Part shown: in pieces, positions 16,583 through 25,891 of the stretch
Numbering within the stretch: position 1 is the first letter of the stretch
How the letters are laid out: every line of letters starts with the position of its first letter
Assembly: GCF_001635685.1 (NCBI RefSeq)
Contig: NZ_LWFF01000193.1
Span: 1 to 34,420 of the forward strand
DNA: 34,420 nt
Source: Erythrobacter sp. HI0063
GTDB lineage: Bacteria; Pseudomonadota; Alphaproteobacteria; Sphingomonadales; Sphingomonadaceae
Direction: 5' to 3'
The notes under the pieces: model-generated
What the model saw: the letters and a program-made list of their open reading frames with translations, nothing else
What the model was told of the DNA's origin: nothing
Database searches by the model: none
Translations under genes and position numbers: made by a program

Positions 16583-18298
16583 TTAGCGCTCGCTCGGAAA
16601 TTGGGGCCATTGGTTCTGGGCCAGCGCGACGCGGCTCGGCGTGGGCGCATCGGCCTGGCGCAGATACATCCAGTAATTGCGCATCACGATATTCACGTAG
16701 GACCGCGTCTCCCAATAGGGGATCGATTCCATCCACGTCAGCGGATCCCCCTGGTCGCGCACTTCGCTGTTCCAGCGGGCGACCGGAGTGGGCCCGGCGT
16801 TGTAGGCCGCCATGACCTTGGGGAGATGTCCGCTAGAGTATCCCGACTGGGCGAGAGCCTCCAAGGCCCTCTGCCCAAAGGCTAAATTTATTGAAGCTTC
16901 CTTGAGGTTCGCATCTGCCGAGAGGTTGATCGACGCGGCATATTCGCGCGCGGCGATGGGGCGGATTTGCATTAGGCCGATCGCATTGGCTCCGCTCACT
17001 ACCGTCTCGCGAAAATTCGATTCCTGCAAGGCGTGGGCGAAGGCGAGCGCCGGGTCGACTGTCCATCCCCCGCGCGGAGTCTGGTCCGTTACCGGCCAGC
17101 GCAGGCTCGGCGGCGGGGCAGTCTTGGCGGGCGCATTGTAGGCCATGAAATTCTGGGCGCCCGGCAATCCGAGTGCGCGGGCAAGCCGTGTAAGGGCCTG
17201 AAATTCGTCCGGATCACCGTAGCGCGCCTGATAGACCAGCGCATCGGATGCGGCCTCGCGCCGGTTCAGTTCGTTGAGCATGACGGCCTGCCGTGCCGCC
17301 GGTTCGTCCGATAGAAGCTGCCAGTCCTGCGCGGTCAGGTCCGGGCGGGTGTGATCGCCGGGCAGGGTCTGGCCCAACTGCTCGCGCGCCAGCATACCGT
17401 AGAGCGTTTCGGTAAAGCGCGCTGCGCCGCGCAATTGCTCGTCCGCCTGCTCGGGTTCGCGGCAACGCACCAGCGCGCGATGCGCCCAGTAATGCGCCGC
17501 TGCGGTCAGTTCTGGATCGGTGGATTGCGCCGCCGAATTCTGGAACCCTTGCGCAGAGGAGCTGCAATCGTCCAGCCTCCACGCGGCAAGGCCGACGACC
17601 CATTCCCCTTCCGCGACCCAGGGCCCGCTGCCTTCGGACACCGTGCGTGCCAGCGCCAACGCCTCGGGATCGCGATTCTCGATGTAGTAGCTCCACGATA
17701 CCCGCTGGCGCCATTCCGCGCGGGCATAGGGCGACAGAGTGGCGTCGATCCCGTCGAGCAACAGGCGCGCACCGTCGGGATCGTCATTGCTGATATGCTG
17801 GAGAATGGCACTGGAGATATCGGACGGCATCGTGCCATCCTCGATGCCCCGAGGGCGATTGCGCCGCGTGATGCCCGGCTGGCCCCGCATGCTGCGCGCG
17901 GCGGGAAGGCTGGGTGTATCCGTGGCTCCGCGCGCCATTGCGAGGCGCGCGATGCCTTCGGCTTGCGGGAGATCGCGATAGCGGCCCAGCCAGTCCTGCA
18001 GGCGTTCGAGCGGAATGCGCGGGCTTTCGGGGTGAAGATAATATTCGGCCAGCGCCGCCCCGTGGAGCGGCCCTTCGCTCCGCTCGCCGAGCAGGATCTC
18101 TACGCGGTCCCAATTGCGCGCATCCACCGCTTCGAAAAAGGAGGCGTAGTAGAACCGGTCTTGCTGCGTCAGTAGAGTGGGAAGGGCGCCGCTCTTGCCT
18201 TGCGTGAAATAAGCGATGCTTTCGGGATTGGCCTGCGCGGGCGAAGTCACTGCCAGCGCCGAGAAGGCGGCGGCGCAGAGGAGTAGGGGGCGGGTCAT
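16583..18298 (-). CDS. Soluble lytic murein transglycosylase (Slt70 type)
   Basis: A periplasmic enzyme that cleaves peptidoglycan between MurNAc and GlcNAc with formation of an anhydro sugar. The protein has 571 residues: a signal peptide ending A-Q-A-N (about residue 22), a long alpha-helical superhelix of TPR-like repeats, then a C-terminal goose-lysozyme-like SLT domain. The catalytic glutamate is E426 in A-L-Q-E-S-N-F. The G-L-M-Q-I and A-A-Y-N-A-G-P motifs follow. The ATG at 18298 overlaps the upstream stop as ATGA. A longer frame to 18547 exists but would place an Arg/Ala/Pro-rich sequence before the signal peptide and is rejected; ATG 18307 is a lesser alternative. Confidence 0.94.
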   Translation of the reverse strand: MTRPLLLCAAAFSALAVTSPAQANPESIAYFTQGKSGALPTLLTQQDRFYYASFFEAVDARNWDRVEILLGERSEGPLHGAALAEYYLHPESPRIPLERLQDWLGRYRDLPQAEGIARLAMARGATDTPSLPAARSMRGQPGITRRNRPRGIEDGTMPSDISSAILQHISNDDPDGARLLLDGIDATLSPYARAEWRQRVSWSYYIENRDPEALALARTVSEGSGPWVAEGEWVVGLAAWRLDDCSSSAQGFQNSAAQSTDPELTAAAHYWAHRALVRCREPEQADEQLRGAARFTETLYGMLAREQLGQTLPGDHTRPDLTAQDWQLLSDEPAARQAVMLNELNRREAASDALVYQARYGDPDEFQALTRLARALGLPGAQNFMAYNAPAKTAPPPSLRWPVTDQTPRGGWTVDPALAFAHALQESNFRETVVSGANAIGLMQIRPIAAREYAASINLSADANLKEASINLAFGQRALEALAQSGYSSGHLPKVMAAYNAGPTPVARWNSEVRDQGDPLTWMESIPYWETRSYVNIVMRNYWMYLRQADAPTPSRVALAQNQWPQFPSER

Positions 18299-19068
18299 GC
18301 GGTCCATTCGAGCCATTGGGTCCAGAAATGTTTGCGGTGGCCGGGCATGCGCGCCAGCCGATCGAGCCGCGGGGCGATCATCAACGGAACTTCGCCGCCG
18401 GGCAGGGAAAGCATAGGGGCAGGCGTGTCGCCCTGCGACAGCAGCGGCATCAGTCCGCGCCCGAAAGCAAGCACACGCTGCGGTTTTGCAAGGCCGACAT
18501 GATGCCGGGTCACATCCGCCAGCCCGCGCTGGGCGAGCTCGGCCCAATCGGGCAGCGGGAGTGTGCGCGGCAGGGCGCTCGCGAAATACACGGCGCTCTC
18601 GTCCAGTCCCGCCGCGCGCAGGAAGGAGCCGACAAGCGCTCCGAGCCGTCCGCTCAACAGGCTTTCGCGATCTTCTTCCTCCGGCTGAGGGATCAGGACC
18701 ATGAGCGAAGCGCCGCTTGTCCCGCGCGGCGGCACGCGCATGGACAGCGCGCCTTCCGCTAGGCTCGGCTCGGTCAACCAGAAGCTCTCGAACGCGGCAA
18801 GATCACTTGGCCAGTTGTCACGCGCGCCGCCGATCGCGGGTTTTTCCGCCCCGTCGAGCGCGCGTTGCAGCGGCGTGACCCGTCGCGGAACGTCCACCTT
18901 CGGCGGCGGGGGCGCCGGTTCGGCGGCCTCTTCGGGAATCTCGAGCCAGCCTTCGGCATCGTCCGCAAAGCTGCAGTCGACACCCGCTTCGCGCCACCAA
19001 TCGAGCACGCCTGCAAGATCGTGCTGAGATAGCGCACCGGCATTTTGAGGGGTATCGAGCTTCGTCAT
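18295..19068 (-). CDS. Uracil-DNA glycosylase superfamily-like protein (degenerate)
   Basis: A 257-residue protein whose C-terminal half (about 110-245) resembles the uracil-DNA glycosylase family-4-like fold: a V-L-I-P-Q-P-E-E-E-D segment where motif A is expected, G-R-L-G-A-L-V-G-S-F-L-R-A-A-G-L, and V-L-A-F-G-R-G. The N-terminal part is Pro/Glu-rich and low in complexity (E-E-A-A-E-P-A-P-P-P-P). Only one Cys is present, so the four-Cys Fe-S site of family 4 enzymes is absent, and the H-P motif near the C-terminus is not evident. It may be non-catalytic or have changed chemistry. The ATG at 19068 is preferred over a TTG at 19110. It overlaps the transglycosylase by ATGA and is probably the first gene of the operon. 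Confidence 0.7.
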   Translation of the reverse strand: MTKLDTPQNAGALSQHDLAGVLDWWREAGVDCSFADDAEGWLEIPEEAAEPAPPPPKVDVPRRVTPLQRALDGAEKPAIGGARDNWPSDLAAFESFWLTEPSLAEGALSMRVPPRGTSGASLMVLIPQPEEEDRESLLSGRLGALVGSFLRAAGLDESAVYFASALPRTLPLPDWAELAQRGLADVTRHHVGLAKPQRVLAFGRGLMPLLSQGDTPAPMLSLPGGEVPLMIAPRLDRLARMPGHRKHFWTQWLEWTA

Positions 19069-19148
19069 CCGTCCGTCGGGGGTCTTGACCTCATACGCCC
19101 CAGCAATCAAGGCAATCCCAAACGATATTGCGACGAAAAGAGAGAGAT

Positions 19149-20795
19149 ATGAGCGAACGCGAATCGATGCCCTGCGATGTCGTCATTATCGGCGGCGGCG
19201 TGGCGGGAATGGCAGCGGCGATCCGGCTGAAGCAGCTCAATGAAGAGCTTGAGGTCGTGGTGCTCGAAAAGGGCAGCGAGATCGGGGCGCATATCCTGTC
19301 CGGTGCCGTGGTCGATCCGCGCGCGCTCGATGAATTGCTGCCCGAATGGCGCGAAATGGACTGCCCGCTCGCCGAAACGCCCGTCACCGACAATCAGCAT
19401 TGGGTTATGAGCGCGTCGAAGAAGTGGGAAATGCCGCATCTGCTGATGCCGCCTTTCCTGACGAACACGGGCAATTACACCTGCTCGCTCGGTAATCTGA
19501 CCCGCTGGATGGCGGAGCAGGCCGAAGGTCTCGGTGTGATGGTGTTCCCGGGCTTCCCGGCGAGCGAGGTTATGTTCGACGAAAACGGTGCGGTTTCGGG
19601 CGTGATCACGCAGGACATGGGAGTCGCCGCCGATGGATCGCACAAGCCCGATTACCAGCCGGGCATGGAAATCCACGCCAAGTACACGCTGTTCGCCGAA
19701 GGCGCGCGTGGCAATCTCACCAAGAAGATGAAGGCGAAATTCGATCTGGAGGCCGATTGCCAGCCGCAGATCTATGGGCTTGGAATCAAAGAGTTGTGGG
19801 ACATTGCTCCCGAAAAGCATGAACCTGGCCGCGTGATCCACACGCAGGGCTGGCCTTTGTCGGAAAGCGAGAGCTGGGGCGGGGGCTTCCTCTACCACCA
19901 GGCCAACGGCCAGGTCGCCTTGGGCTTCGTCACGGCGCTCGATTACAAAAACCCGTATGTCCGCCCCTATCAGGAATTCCAGCGCTGGAAGCACCATCCG
20001 GCGATCGCCGAGATCCTCGAAGGCGGCAAGCGCGTGGCCTATGGCGCGCGGGCGATCAACGAAGGCGGCTGGCAGTCAGTGCCCAAGCTCGCCTTCCCGG
20101 GCGGGGCGCTGATCGGCTGCGCCGCGGGCTTCGTCAATGTGCCCCGGATCAAGGGCAGCCACACTGCGATGAAGAGCGGTATGCTCGCCGCCGAAAGCAT
20201 CGCAAATGCGATCGCCGCCGGCCAGGAGAAAACCGAACTCACTGATTACGATAGCAATTTGCGCGAAAGCTGGATCGCAGTCGAGCTTAAGAAAGTGAAG
20301 AACGCGCAGCCCGCCGTTTCGAAATATGGTGCCGATATCGGTACCGTGCTGGCGGGCATCGATATGTGGATGCGTACGCTCAAGATCGGCCTGCCGATCA
20401 CCATGAAGCACGAGCCCGATTACGAGCATCTGCAGCGCGCGGACCTGTTCAAGCCGATCGAATATCCCAAGCCCGACGGTGTGTTGAGTTTCGACAGGCT
20501 GACCAATGTGGCCTTCAGCTTCACCAACCACGCCGAGGACCAGCGCAATCACCTGCAGGTGCAGGATATGGAATTGCAGCGCGAGAGCGAGCTGGGCGTC
20601 TATGGCGGCCCGTCAACTCGCTACTGCCCGGCCGGAGTTTACGAATGGGTGACCGAGGATGAGGGCGAGCCCAAATTCGTGATCAATTCGCAGAACTGCG
20701 TCCACTGCAAGACCTGCGACATTAAGGATCCGAACCAGAACATCGAATGGACCACGCCCGAAGGCGGCGGCGGTCCTAATTATCCGAATATGTGA
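19149..20795 (+). CDS. Electron transfer flavoprotein-ubiquinone oxidoreductase
   Basis: ETF-QO passes electrons from reduced ETF, fed by fatty-acid and amino-acid dehydrogenases, to ubiquinone in the membrane. The protein has 548 residues. The N-terminal FAD-binding motif is G15-G-G-V-A-G20, followed by E-K-G-S-E-I-G-A-H-I-L-S-G-A-V. The C-terminal [4Fe-4S] ligands are C493 (Y-C-P-A-G-V-Y-E), C517, C520 and C523 (C-V-H-C-K-T-C-D-I-K). The ATG at 19149 follows an AGAGAGA purine run; a start at 19128 is possible. It diverges from the UDG-like gene over about 80 bases. Confidence 0.96.
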   Translation: MSERESMPCDVVIIGGGVAGMAAAIRLKQLNEELEVVVLEKGSEIGAHILSGAVVDPRALDELLPEWREMDCPLAETPVTDNQHWVMSASKKWEMPHLLMPPFLTNTGNYTCSLGNLTRWMAEQAEGLGVMVFPGFPASEVMFDENGAVSGVITQDMGVAADGSHKPDYQPGMEIHAKYTLFAEGARGNLTKKMKAKFDLEADCQPQIYGLGIKELWDIAPEKHEPGRVIHTQGWPLSESESWGGGFLYHQANGQVALGFVTALDYKNPYVRPYQEFQRWKHHPAIAEILEGGKRVAYGARAINEGGWQSVPKLAFPGGALIGCAAGFVNVPRIKGSHTAMKSGMLAAESIANAIAAGQEKTELTDYDSNLRESWIAVELKKVKNAQPAVSKYGADIGTVLAGIDMWMRTLKIGLPITMKHEPDYEHLQRADLFKPIEYPKPDGVLSFDRLTNVAFSFTNHAEDQRNHLQVQDMELQRESELGVYGGPSTRYCPAGVYEWVTEDEGEPKFVINSQNCVHCKTCDIKDPNQNIEWTTPEGGGGPNYPNM

Positions 20796-20830
20796 CGCCT
20801 CACTCCGACCCGCGACGGGGGAAGGCGCCC

Positions 20831-21643
20831 ATGCGCGAAACCGCTTACGCCAAGATCAACCTCGCGCTGCATGTCCGCACGCGGCGCGAGGATGGCTATC
20901 ATGAGCTCGAAACACTGTTCGCTTTCGTCGAGGCGGGCGACATTCTGACTGCTCGGCCCGCCGGGCGCGACGAGATCGCCGTAGTTGGAGAGTTCGCAAA
21001 CGGTCTCGACAATCCGTTCGAAAACCTTGTCGCCAAAGCGCTTTCCGTATTGCCGCGCTCGGATGGGCTGGCGATGACGCTCGAAAAGAACCTTCCCGTC
21101 GCCGCTGGTTTGGGAGGCGGCTCCGCCGATGCGGGAGCGGTCTTCCGGATCGTGCGCGATCGCCATGGCTTGCCCGATGACTGGTCCGCCCGCGCAGCTA
21201 GATTGGGTGCGGACGTTCCAGCCTGTGTCGAAAGCCGCACCTGTATCGGGCGTGGGACGGGGACCGAGCTCGAACCGCTGGACGACACCAGCCTCGAAGG
21301 GCTTTACTGCCTGCTCGTCAATCCGCGCGTGCCCCTGTCGACCGGCCCGGTGTTTCGCGCCTGGGGCGGCGAGGATCGCGGTCCGCTGCCTTCCGGCACG
21401 GCGCGAGACATCGCTCTGGCGGGGCGCAACGACCTCCAAGCGCCCGCAATATCTCTGTGTCCTGCGATCGCCGGTGTTTGCACCGCGCTGGATGAAACCA
21501 ACCCGCTCCTGCAACGTATGTCCGGTTCCGGCGCGACCTGCTTCGCGCTTTATGAAAGCGCCCAGGCGTGCGAAGAGGCAGCCGCGCAAATCGCCGAGGC
21601 CCATCCTGGGTGGTGGCGCATGCAAGGCGCGTTGAGATGGTAA
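20831..21643 (+). CDS. ispE: 4-diphosphocytidyl-2-C-methyl-D-erythritol kinase
   Basis: IspE phosphorylates CDP-methylerythritol in the non-mevalonate (MEP) isoprenoid pathway. It is a GHMP-superfamily kinase of 270 residues. The N-terminal A-Y-A-K8-I-N-L and the ATP-binding loop P89-V-A-A-G-L-G-G-G-S-A-D100 are visible. The catalytic Asp is probably in G-A-D-V-P-A-C-V, and G-S-G-A-T-C-F-A forms the third GHMP motif. The ATG at 20831 is chosen because GGGGGAAGG lies just upstream; the longer frame to 20792 would overlap the preceding gene. The next gene starts 4 bases after its stop. Confidence 0.95.
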   Translation: MRETAYAKINLALHVRTRREDGYHELETLFAFVEAGDILTARPAGRDEIAVVGEFANGLDNPFENLVAKALSVLPRSDGLAMTLEKNLPVAAGLGGGSADAGAVFRIVRDRHGLPDDWSARAARLGADVPACVESRTCIGRGTGTELEPLDDTSLEGLYCLLVNPRVPLSTGPVFRAWGGEDRGPLPSGTARDIALAGRNDLQAPAISLCPAIAGVCTALDETNPLLQRMSGSGATCFALYESAQACEEAAAQIAEAHPGWWRMQGALRW

Positions 21644-21647
21644 TGTG

Positions 21648-22379
21648 ATGCTGATCGAAGACAGACCCTATCGCCAGGTGGGCGAGGCCGGACCGGCCGA
21701 ATTGATGTGCGTCGCGGATCACGCGTCGAATTTCGTGCCGGACGGTATCGAGCTCGGGATCGATACCAAACTGCTCGATGAGCATATCGCGGTCGATATC
21801 GGTGTGAACGGCGTCGCGGATCGGTTGGCGCGGCGGCACCGCATTCCGGCGCATATAGCGACGGTCAGCCGGCTGGTCTGCGATCTCCACCGCAAGGAGG
21901 ACGAGCCGGCAGTCGTCCCTTCCGAAAGCGACGGGCATCTGATCCCTGGCAATATTGGCGCCAATATCGACCGGCGGCTCGATCTTTATCACCGCCCCTA
22001 TCACGAGGCGCTCGGCGAGATGATCGACCGGGTTCGCCCGAAACTTCTCTTGGCGGTCCACAGCTTCACGCCCGAACTTGCCACCAGCTCGCAGGAGCGA
22101 CCCTGGGAGATCGGCCTGCTCTACAATCAGGACGATCGCGCCGCGCGCCACGCTATCCGACTGTTCGGGCAGCAGGGGCTGACGGTCGGCAATAACGAAC
22201 CCTATTCGGGCAAGCAGCTTAACGCCACGATGGACCGGCATGCCGAAGCGCGCGGGATACCCTACCTCACCCTGGAGATCCGGCAGGATCAGATCGTTAC
22301 CGAGGCAGGTCAGGCGCGCTGGGCGACGATGATCGCCGATGTGGCGGGCCGGGTGCTGCTCGCGCTTGAGAGTGCATAA
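21648..22379 (+). CDS. N-formylglutamate amidohydrolase family protein
   Basis: A 243-residue zinc-amidohydrolase-like protein of the HutG/N-formylglutamate deformylase family. Visible family features are V-A-D-H-A-S-N-F-V-P near residue 25, D-L-H-R-K-E-D, A-N-I-D-R-R-L, the A-V-H-S-F-T-P segment near residue 142 and E-I-R-Q-D-Q at the C-terminus. No histidine-degradation genes are nearby, so use in histidine catabolism is not supported by context. The ATG at 21648 lies 4 bases after the ispE stop; an immediately preceding GTG (21645) is an equivalent alternative start. Confidence 0.9.
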   Translation: MLIEDRPYRQVGEAGPAELMCVADHASNFVPDGIELGIDTKLLDEHIAVDIGVNGVADRLARRHRIPAHIATVSRLVCDLHRKEDEPAVVPSESDGHLIPGNIGANIDRRLDLYHRPYHEALGEMIDRVRPKLLLAVHSFTPELATSSQERPWEIGLLYNQDDRAARHAIRLFGQQGLTVGNNEPYSGKQLNATMDRHAEARGIPYLTLEIRQDQIVTEAGQARWATMIADVAGRVLLALESA

Positions 22380-22481
22380 GGAAAGCTAGGGCCGCGGCCC
22401 CTTGCCACAAGCCGTTCTCCCGGCGAAAGCTTGAACCTCGCACGGATGAAACCCGGTCTATCCCGGATGACGGAGAGTGAC

Positions 22482-24200
22482 ATGCCGCAATTCGACAAAT
22501 CCCGGCTCCCCAGCCGCCACGTCTCGGTCGGCCCCGAGCGCGCGCCGCATCGCTCCTATTACTACGCGATGGGCCTCAGCGAGGAAGAGATCGCGCGGCC
22601 CTTCGTTGGCGTGGTGAGCGCGGGCAACGATTCCGCGCCGTGCAACACCACGCTCGATGCGCAGGCCGATGTCTGCCGTCGCGGCGTGGAAGAGGGCGGC
22701 GGTATGCCGCGCCGCTTTAACACGATAACCGTGACCGACGGTATCGCGATGGGCCATCAGGGCATGAAGAGCTCGCTCGTCAGCCGCGAAGTGATCGCCG
22801 ACAGCGTGGAATTGTCGGTACGAGGCCATTGTTACGACGCGCTGGTCGGCTTCGCCGGATGCGACAAGAGCCTGCCCGGCATGATGATGGCGATGCTGCG
22901 GCTGAACGTGCCGAGCATCTTCGTCTATGGCGGGTCGATCCTTCCGGGAACCTATGCCGGGCGAGACGTCACGGTGGTCGATGTGTTCGAAGCGGTGGGA
23001 CAGCATGCCGCCGGCAATTGTCCGCTGAAGGATTTGACTGCGCTCGAAAAGGTCGCCTGCCCGGGCCACGGCGCGTGCGGTGGACAGTTCACGGCGAATA
23101 CCATGGCGTGCGTCGGGGAAGCGATCGGACTGTCCCTTCCGAACAGCAACATGACGCCTGCTCCTTACAGATCGCGTGAGGAAATTGCGGTTGCTGCGGG
23201 CCGTCAGGTGATGGCGCTTGTCGAACGCAATTTGCGCCCGCGCGATGTCTGCACGCGCGCCGCATTCGAAAATGCCGCGCGCGTCGTCGCGGCAACCGGG
23301 GGATCCACCAACGCAGCGCTTCACTTGCCCGCAATGGCGCATGAGGCGGGTATCGCATTCGATCTTCACGATGTGGCAGAGATATTCAAATCAACGCCTT
23401 ACATCGCAGACTTGAAGCCGGGTGGTAAATATGTCGCCAAAGACATGCACGAGGCCGGCGGCGTTTATATGGCGATGAAGACGCTGCTCGATGGCGGCTT
23501 CCTCGATCCCGAGCCTCTGACGGTGACCGGCAAGACGCTGGGCGAAAACATCGAAGAGGTTACCTGGAATCCCGATCAAAAGGTCTTCTACGACGTCTCC
23601 AACCCACTCACTCCCACCGGCGGTGTCGTCGGCCTGAAGGGCTCGCTCGCGCCCGATGGAGCGATCGTGAAGGTCGCTGGGATGGCCCGCCTGCAATTTA
23701 CCGGCCCGGCCCGCGTCTTCGAATGCGAGGAGGAAGCATTTGCCGCAGTCGAGGCGCGCGACATCGCCGAAGGCAGCGTGATCGTGATCCGTTACGAAGG
23801 GCCCAAGGGCGGTCCGGGCATGCGCGAGATGCTCGCCACCACGGCTGCGCTGTACGGCCAGGGCATGGGCGAGAAGGTCGCGCTGATCACCGATGGACGG
23901 TTCAGCGGCGCGACGAGGGGCTTCTGTATCGGCCATGTCGGGCCCGAAGCGGCCGAGGGCGGCCCGATCGCGCTGGTAGAAGATGGCGATACCATCGCAA
24001 TCGACGCCGAAGCGGGGACGATCGACCTTCTGGTCGACAAGGCCGTGCTGGACGAACGCCGTCTGGCGTGGCAGCCGCGCGAGCATGATTATCAGTCCGG
24101 AGCCTTGTGGCGGTACGCCCAGAATGTCGGCCCTGCGCACGAAGGCGCCGTCACCCATCCCGGTGCGGCGCGCGAAACGCATATGTTTGCCGATATCTAG
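22482..24200 (+). CDS. ilvD: Dihydroxy-acid dehydratase
   Basis: IlvD dehydrates dihydroxy acids to the 2-keto acids that precede valine, isoleucine and leucine. The protein has 572 residues with the expected Fe-S cysteines C54 (S-A-P-C-N-T-T), C127 (G-C-D-K-S-L-P-G) and C199 (P-G-H-G-A-C-G-G). The [13 protein letters not shown] segment marks the IlvD branch found in actinobacteria and many alphaproteobacteria, rather than the longer E. coli type or 6-phosphogluconate dehydratase. GGAGAG precedes the ATG at 22482. The 102 bases upstream hold no other gene. The 3' end overlaps the following lipoprotein frame by about 38 bases. Confidence 0.93.
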   Translation: MPQFDKSRLPSRHVSVGPERAPHRSYYYAMGLSEEEIARPFVGVVSAGNDSAPCNTTLDAQADVCRRGVEEGGGMPRRFNTITVTDGIAMGHQGMKSSLVSREVIADSVELSVRGHCYDALVGFAGCDKSLPGMMMAMLRLNVPSIFVYGGSILPGTYAGRDVTVVDVFEAVGQHAAGNCPLKDLTALEKVACPGHGACGGQFTANTMACVGEAIGLSLPNSNMTPAPYRSREEIAVAAGRQVMALVERNLRPRDVCTRAAFENAARVVAATGGSTNAALHLPAMAHEAGIAFDLHDVAEIFKSTPYIADLKPGGKYVAKDMHEAGGVYMAMKTLLDGGFLDPEPLTVTGKTLGENIEEVTWNPDQKVFYDVSNPLTPTGGVVGLKGSLAPDGAIVKVAGMARLQFTGPARVFECEEEAFAAVEARDIAEGSVIVIRYEGPKGGPGMREMLATTAALYGQGMGEKVALITDGRFSGATRGFCIGHVGPEAAEGGPIALVEDGDTIAIDAEAGTIDLLVDKAVLDERRLAWQPREHDYQSGALWRYAQNVGPAHEGAVTHPGAARETHMFADI

Positions 24201-24510
24201 CCTGCTCTTGCTGGCGGCCTGTTCCGGCGGGCCAGTACAGGAACAGGCGGAAGAGGGCGCGGTTCGCGTGGACTGCGCGGTGACACCCGGCAGCGACTTC
24301 GCGCCGGACTGCCTCGTCGAGCTGGACGGCGACACGCTTGTGATCCGCCATCCCGACGGGAGTTTCCGGCGTCTGGTCCGCGATGGCGATGGCTTCGCGT
24401 CGGCTGACGGGGCTGCCGAGCCTGTCATGGGAGGCGCAGACGACAGGATCGAATTCACTGTCGATAGCGCGCGCTACCGCTGGCAGAAGGGGCAGCTCGA
24501 TGGGCGATAA
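24163..24510 (+). CDS. Small predicted lipoprotein, hypothetical
   Basis: A frame of about 115 residues overlapping the end of ilvD. From the GTG at 24163 it encodes a basic N-terminus (M-R-R-A-K-R), a hydrophobic run and a lipobox L-L-A-A-C, followed by a polar mature part, so it looks like a lipoprotein. A TTG at 24187 would give a shorter signal with the same lipobox. The mature part has acidic stretches and a [14 protein letters not shown] motif. No family is recognised. It overlaps ilvD by about 38 bases and the NAD(P)H-hydrate gene by 11 bases, filling what would otherwise be a 299-base gap. No strong ribosome-binding site is seen, so coupled translation is likely. Confidence 0.65.
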   Translation: MRRAKRICLPISSLLLLAACSGGPVQEQAEEGAVRVDCAVTPGSDFAPDCLVELDGDTLVIRHPDGSFRRLVRDGDGFASADGAAEPVMGGADDRIEFTVDSARYRWQKGQLDGR

Positions 24511-25891
24511 TGCAGTTCTCTCGGTCGAACGGATGCGCGCGATCGAGCAGGCGGCGATGCGGGATGGCGTCGACGAATGGGAGCTCATGCAGCGCGCGGG
24601 CAGGGGTGCTGCCGATTGGGTCGCTCGCATGGCTGCGGGACGATCCGTTGCAGTCTTGTGTGGTCCTGGCAACAATGGCGGCGATGGCTATGTTATCGCA
24701 GAGGAATTGCGACTGCGAGGTCATGACGTCACGGTTGTTGCGCCTGTCGAGCCGAAGGGGGCGACGGCCCGGAAGGCGCGGACGAATTTCGCTGGATCGA
24801 CCGCGGAATCGGGCGATCTGGATCGATCCGTGATAGTCGATTGTCTGTTCGGATACGGGCTGGACCGCCCTGTCGAAGGAGCGTTCGCGGCGCTTCTCGA
24901 GGCGCTGTGCCGCAGCGACGCCTACAAGATCGCCATCGATGTTCCCAGCGCGGTCGCCAGCGACAGCGGAGAAGCGATGGGGCCGGTGCCGCAATACGAT
25001 CTGACGCTGGCCCTCGGCGCCTGGAAGCGCGCGCATTTTCTGATGCCGGCTACGGCGAAAATGGGTGCGAAGCGTCTTGTGCCGATCGGATTGGAGATCG
25101 CGACGGCGATATCCTCGGCTTCCAAGCGCCCGAATCTCGCTGCGCCGCAGCCCGACAGCCACAAATACCGCCGCGGGCTTCTGGCTGTGGTGGCCGGGGC
25201 GATGCCGGGCGCGCCGCTGCTTGCCGCGAAGGCGGCGATGCGAGCCGGGGCCGGTTACACCAAGCTGCTGAGCGAGCACTCACACCCCGACGCGCCAGCC
25301 GAGCTGGTGATCGAGGGCGATGCTTTCGATCAGGCCTTGGCGGATGACCGGATCGATACCGTTCTCATCGGACCGGGGCTAGGGCGCGAAGAAGCCGCGT
25401 CGCGAAAGCTGACAGCGGTTCTGAACGCGGGCAAACCGAGTGTCCTCGATGCCGATGCGCTGTATCTCTTGACGCCCGATCGACTTGACCCGCAGACGAA
25501 CCCTACCTTGATCCTGACGCCCCATGAGGGGGAATTATCCAGTCTTTGCAGCAGCTTCGACATCTCAGTCGATAATAAGCTCGATAGAGCTTCAACTCTT
25601 GCTGAGGTCACAAGCGCGTTTGTTTTGGCCAAGGGGCCGGACACCGTGCTCGCCTCCCCCGATGGGCGGACAGTCTTTTTCCCGCGCGGCTCGAGCTGGC
25701 TTTCGACGGCGGGGACCGGGGATGTGCTGGCAGGTCTGATCGCCAGTCGGTTGGCGCATCACGGTGATGGAATGCGGGCCGCGCAGGAGGGCGTCTGGTT
25801 GCATCATGAAGCGGCGCGCCTCGCCGGACCGGGCTTCACGGCAGGCGATCTGGCCGAGACGGTGCATCTGGCCTTGGCGGCGCTTTCGTGA
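24500..25891 (+). CDS. nnr: Bifunctional NAD(P)H-hydrate epimerase / ADP-dependent dehydratase
   Basis: A metabolite-repair enzyme that restores damaged NAD(P)H: the N-terminal YjeF_N domain (about 1-210) epimerises the hydrate and the C-terminal YjeF_C / CARKD kinase-like domain (about 230-463) dehydrates it using ADP or ATP. Visible motifs are G55-P-G-N-N-G-G-D-G-Y, I-A-I-D-V-P-S near residue 148, G-P-G-L-G-R-E-E, L-T-P-H-E-G-E-L, and the nucleotide-binding T-A-G-T-G-D408-V-L-A-G. The length of 463 is slightly short for the fusion protein. The ATG at 24500 overlaps the preceding lipoprotein frame by 11 bases, and the stop overlaps the next gene's GTG (GTGA). Confidence 0.94.
   Translation: MGDNAVLSVERMRAIEQAAMRDGVDEWELMQRAGRGAADWVARMAAGRSVAVLCGPGNNGGDGYVIAEELRLRGHDVTVVAPVEPKGATARKARTNFAGSTAESGDLDRSVIVDCLFGYGLDRPVEGAFAALLEALCRSDAYKIAIDVPSAVASDSGEAMGPVPQYDLTLALGAWKRAHFLMPATAKMGAKRLVPIGLEIATAISSASKRPNLAAPQPDSHKYRRGLLAVVAGAMPGAPLLAAKAAMRAGAGYTKLLSEHSHPDAPAELVIEGDAFDQALADDRIDTVLIGPGLGREEAASRKLTAVLNAGKPSVLDADALYLLTPDRLDPQTNPTLILTPHEGELSSLCSSFDISVDNKLDRASTLAEVTSAFVLAKGPDTVLASPDGRTVFFPRGSSWLSTAGTGDVLAGLIASRLAHHGDGMRAAQEGVWLHHEAARLAGPGFTAGDLAETVHLALAALS

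Noticed and set aside
22389-22400. Palindrome GGGCCGCGGCCC downstream of the N-formylglutamate amidohydrolase gene as a terminator
   Set aside because: A realistic loop leaves only a four-base stem, and no run of T follows it.
22482-24200. Possibility that the dehydratase is 6-phosphogluconate dehydratase (Edd) or a sugar-acid dehydratase
   Set aside because: The [13 protein letters not shown] and G-C-D-K-S-L-P-G segments and the 572-residue length fit IlvD better; no Entner-Doudoroff or sugar-acid genes are adjacent.
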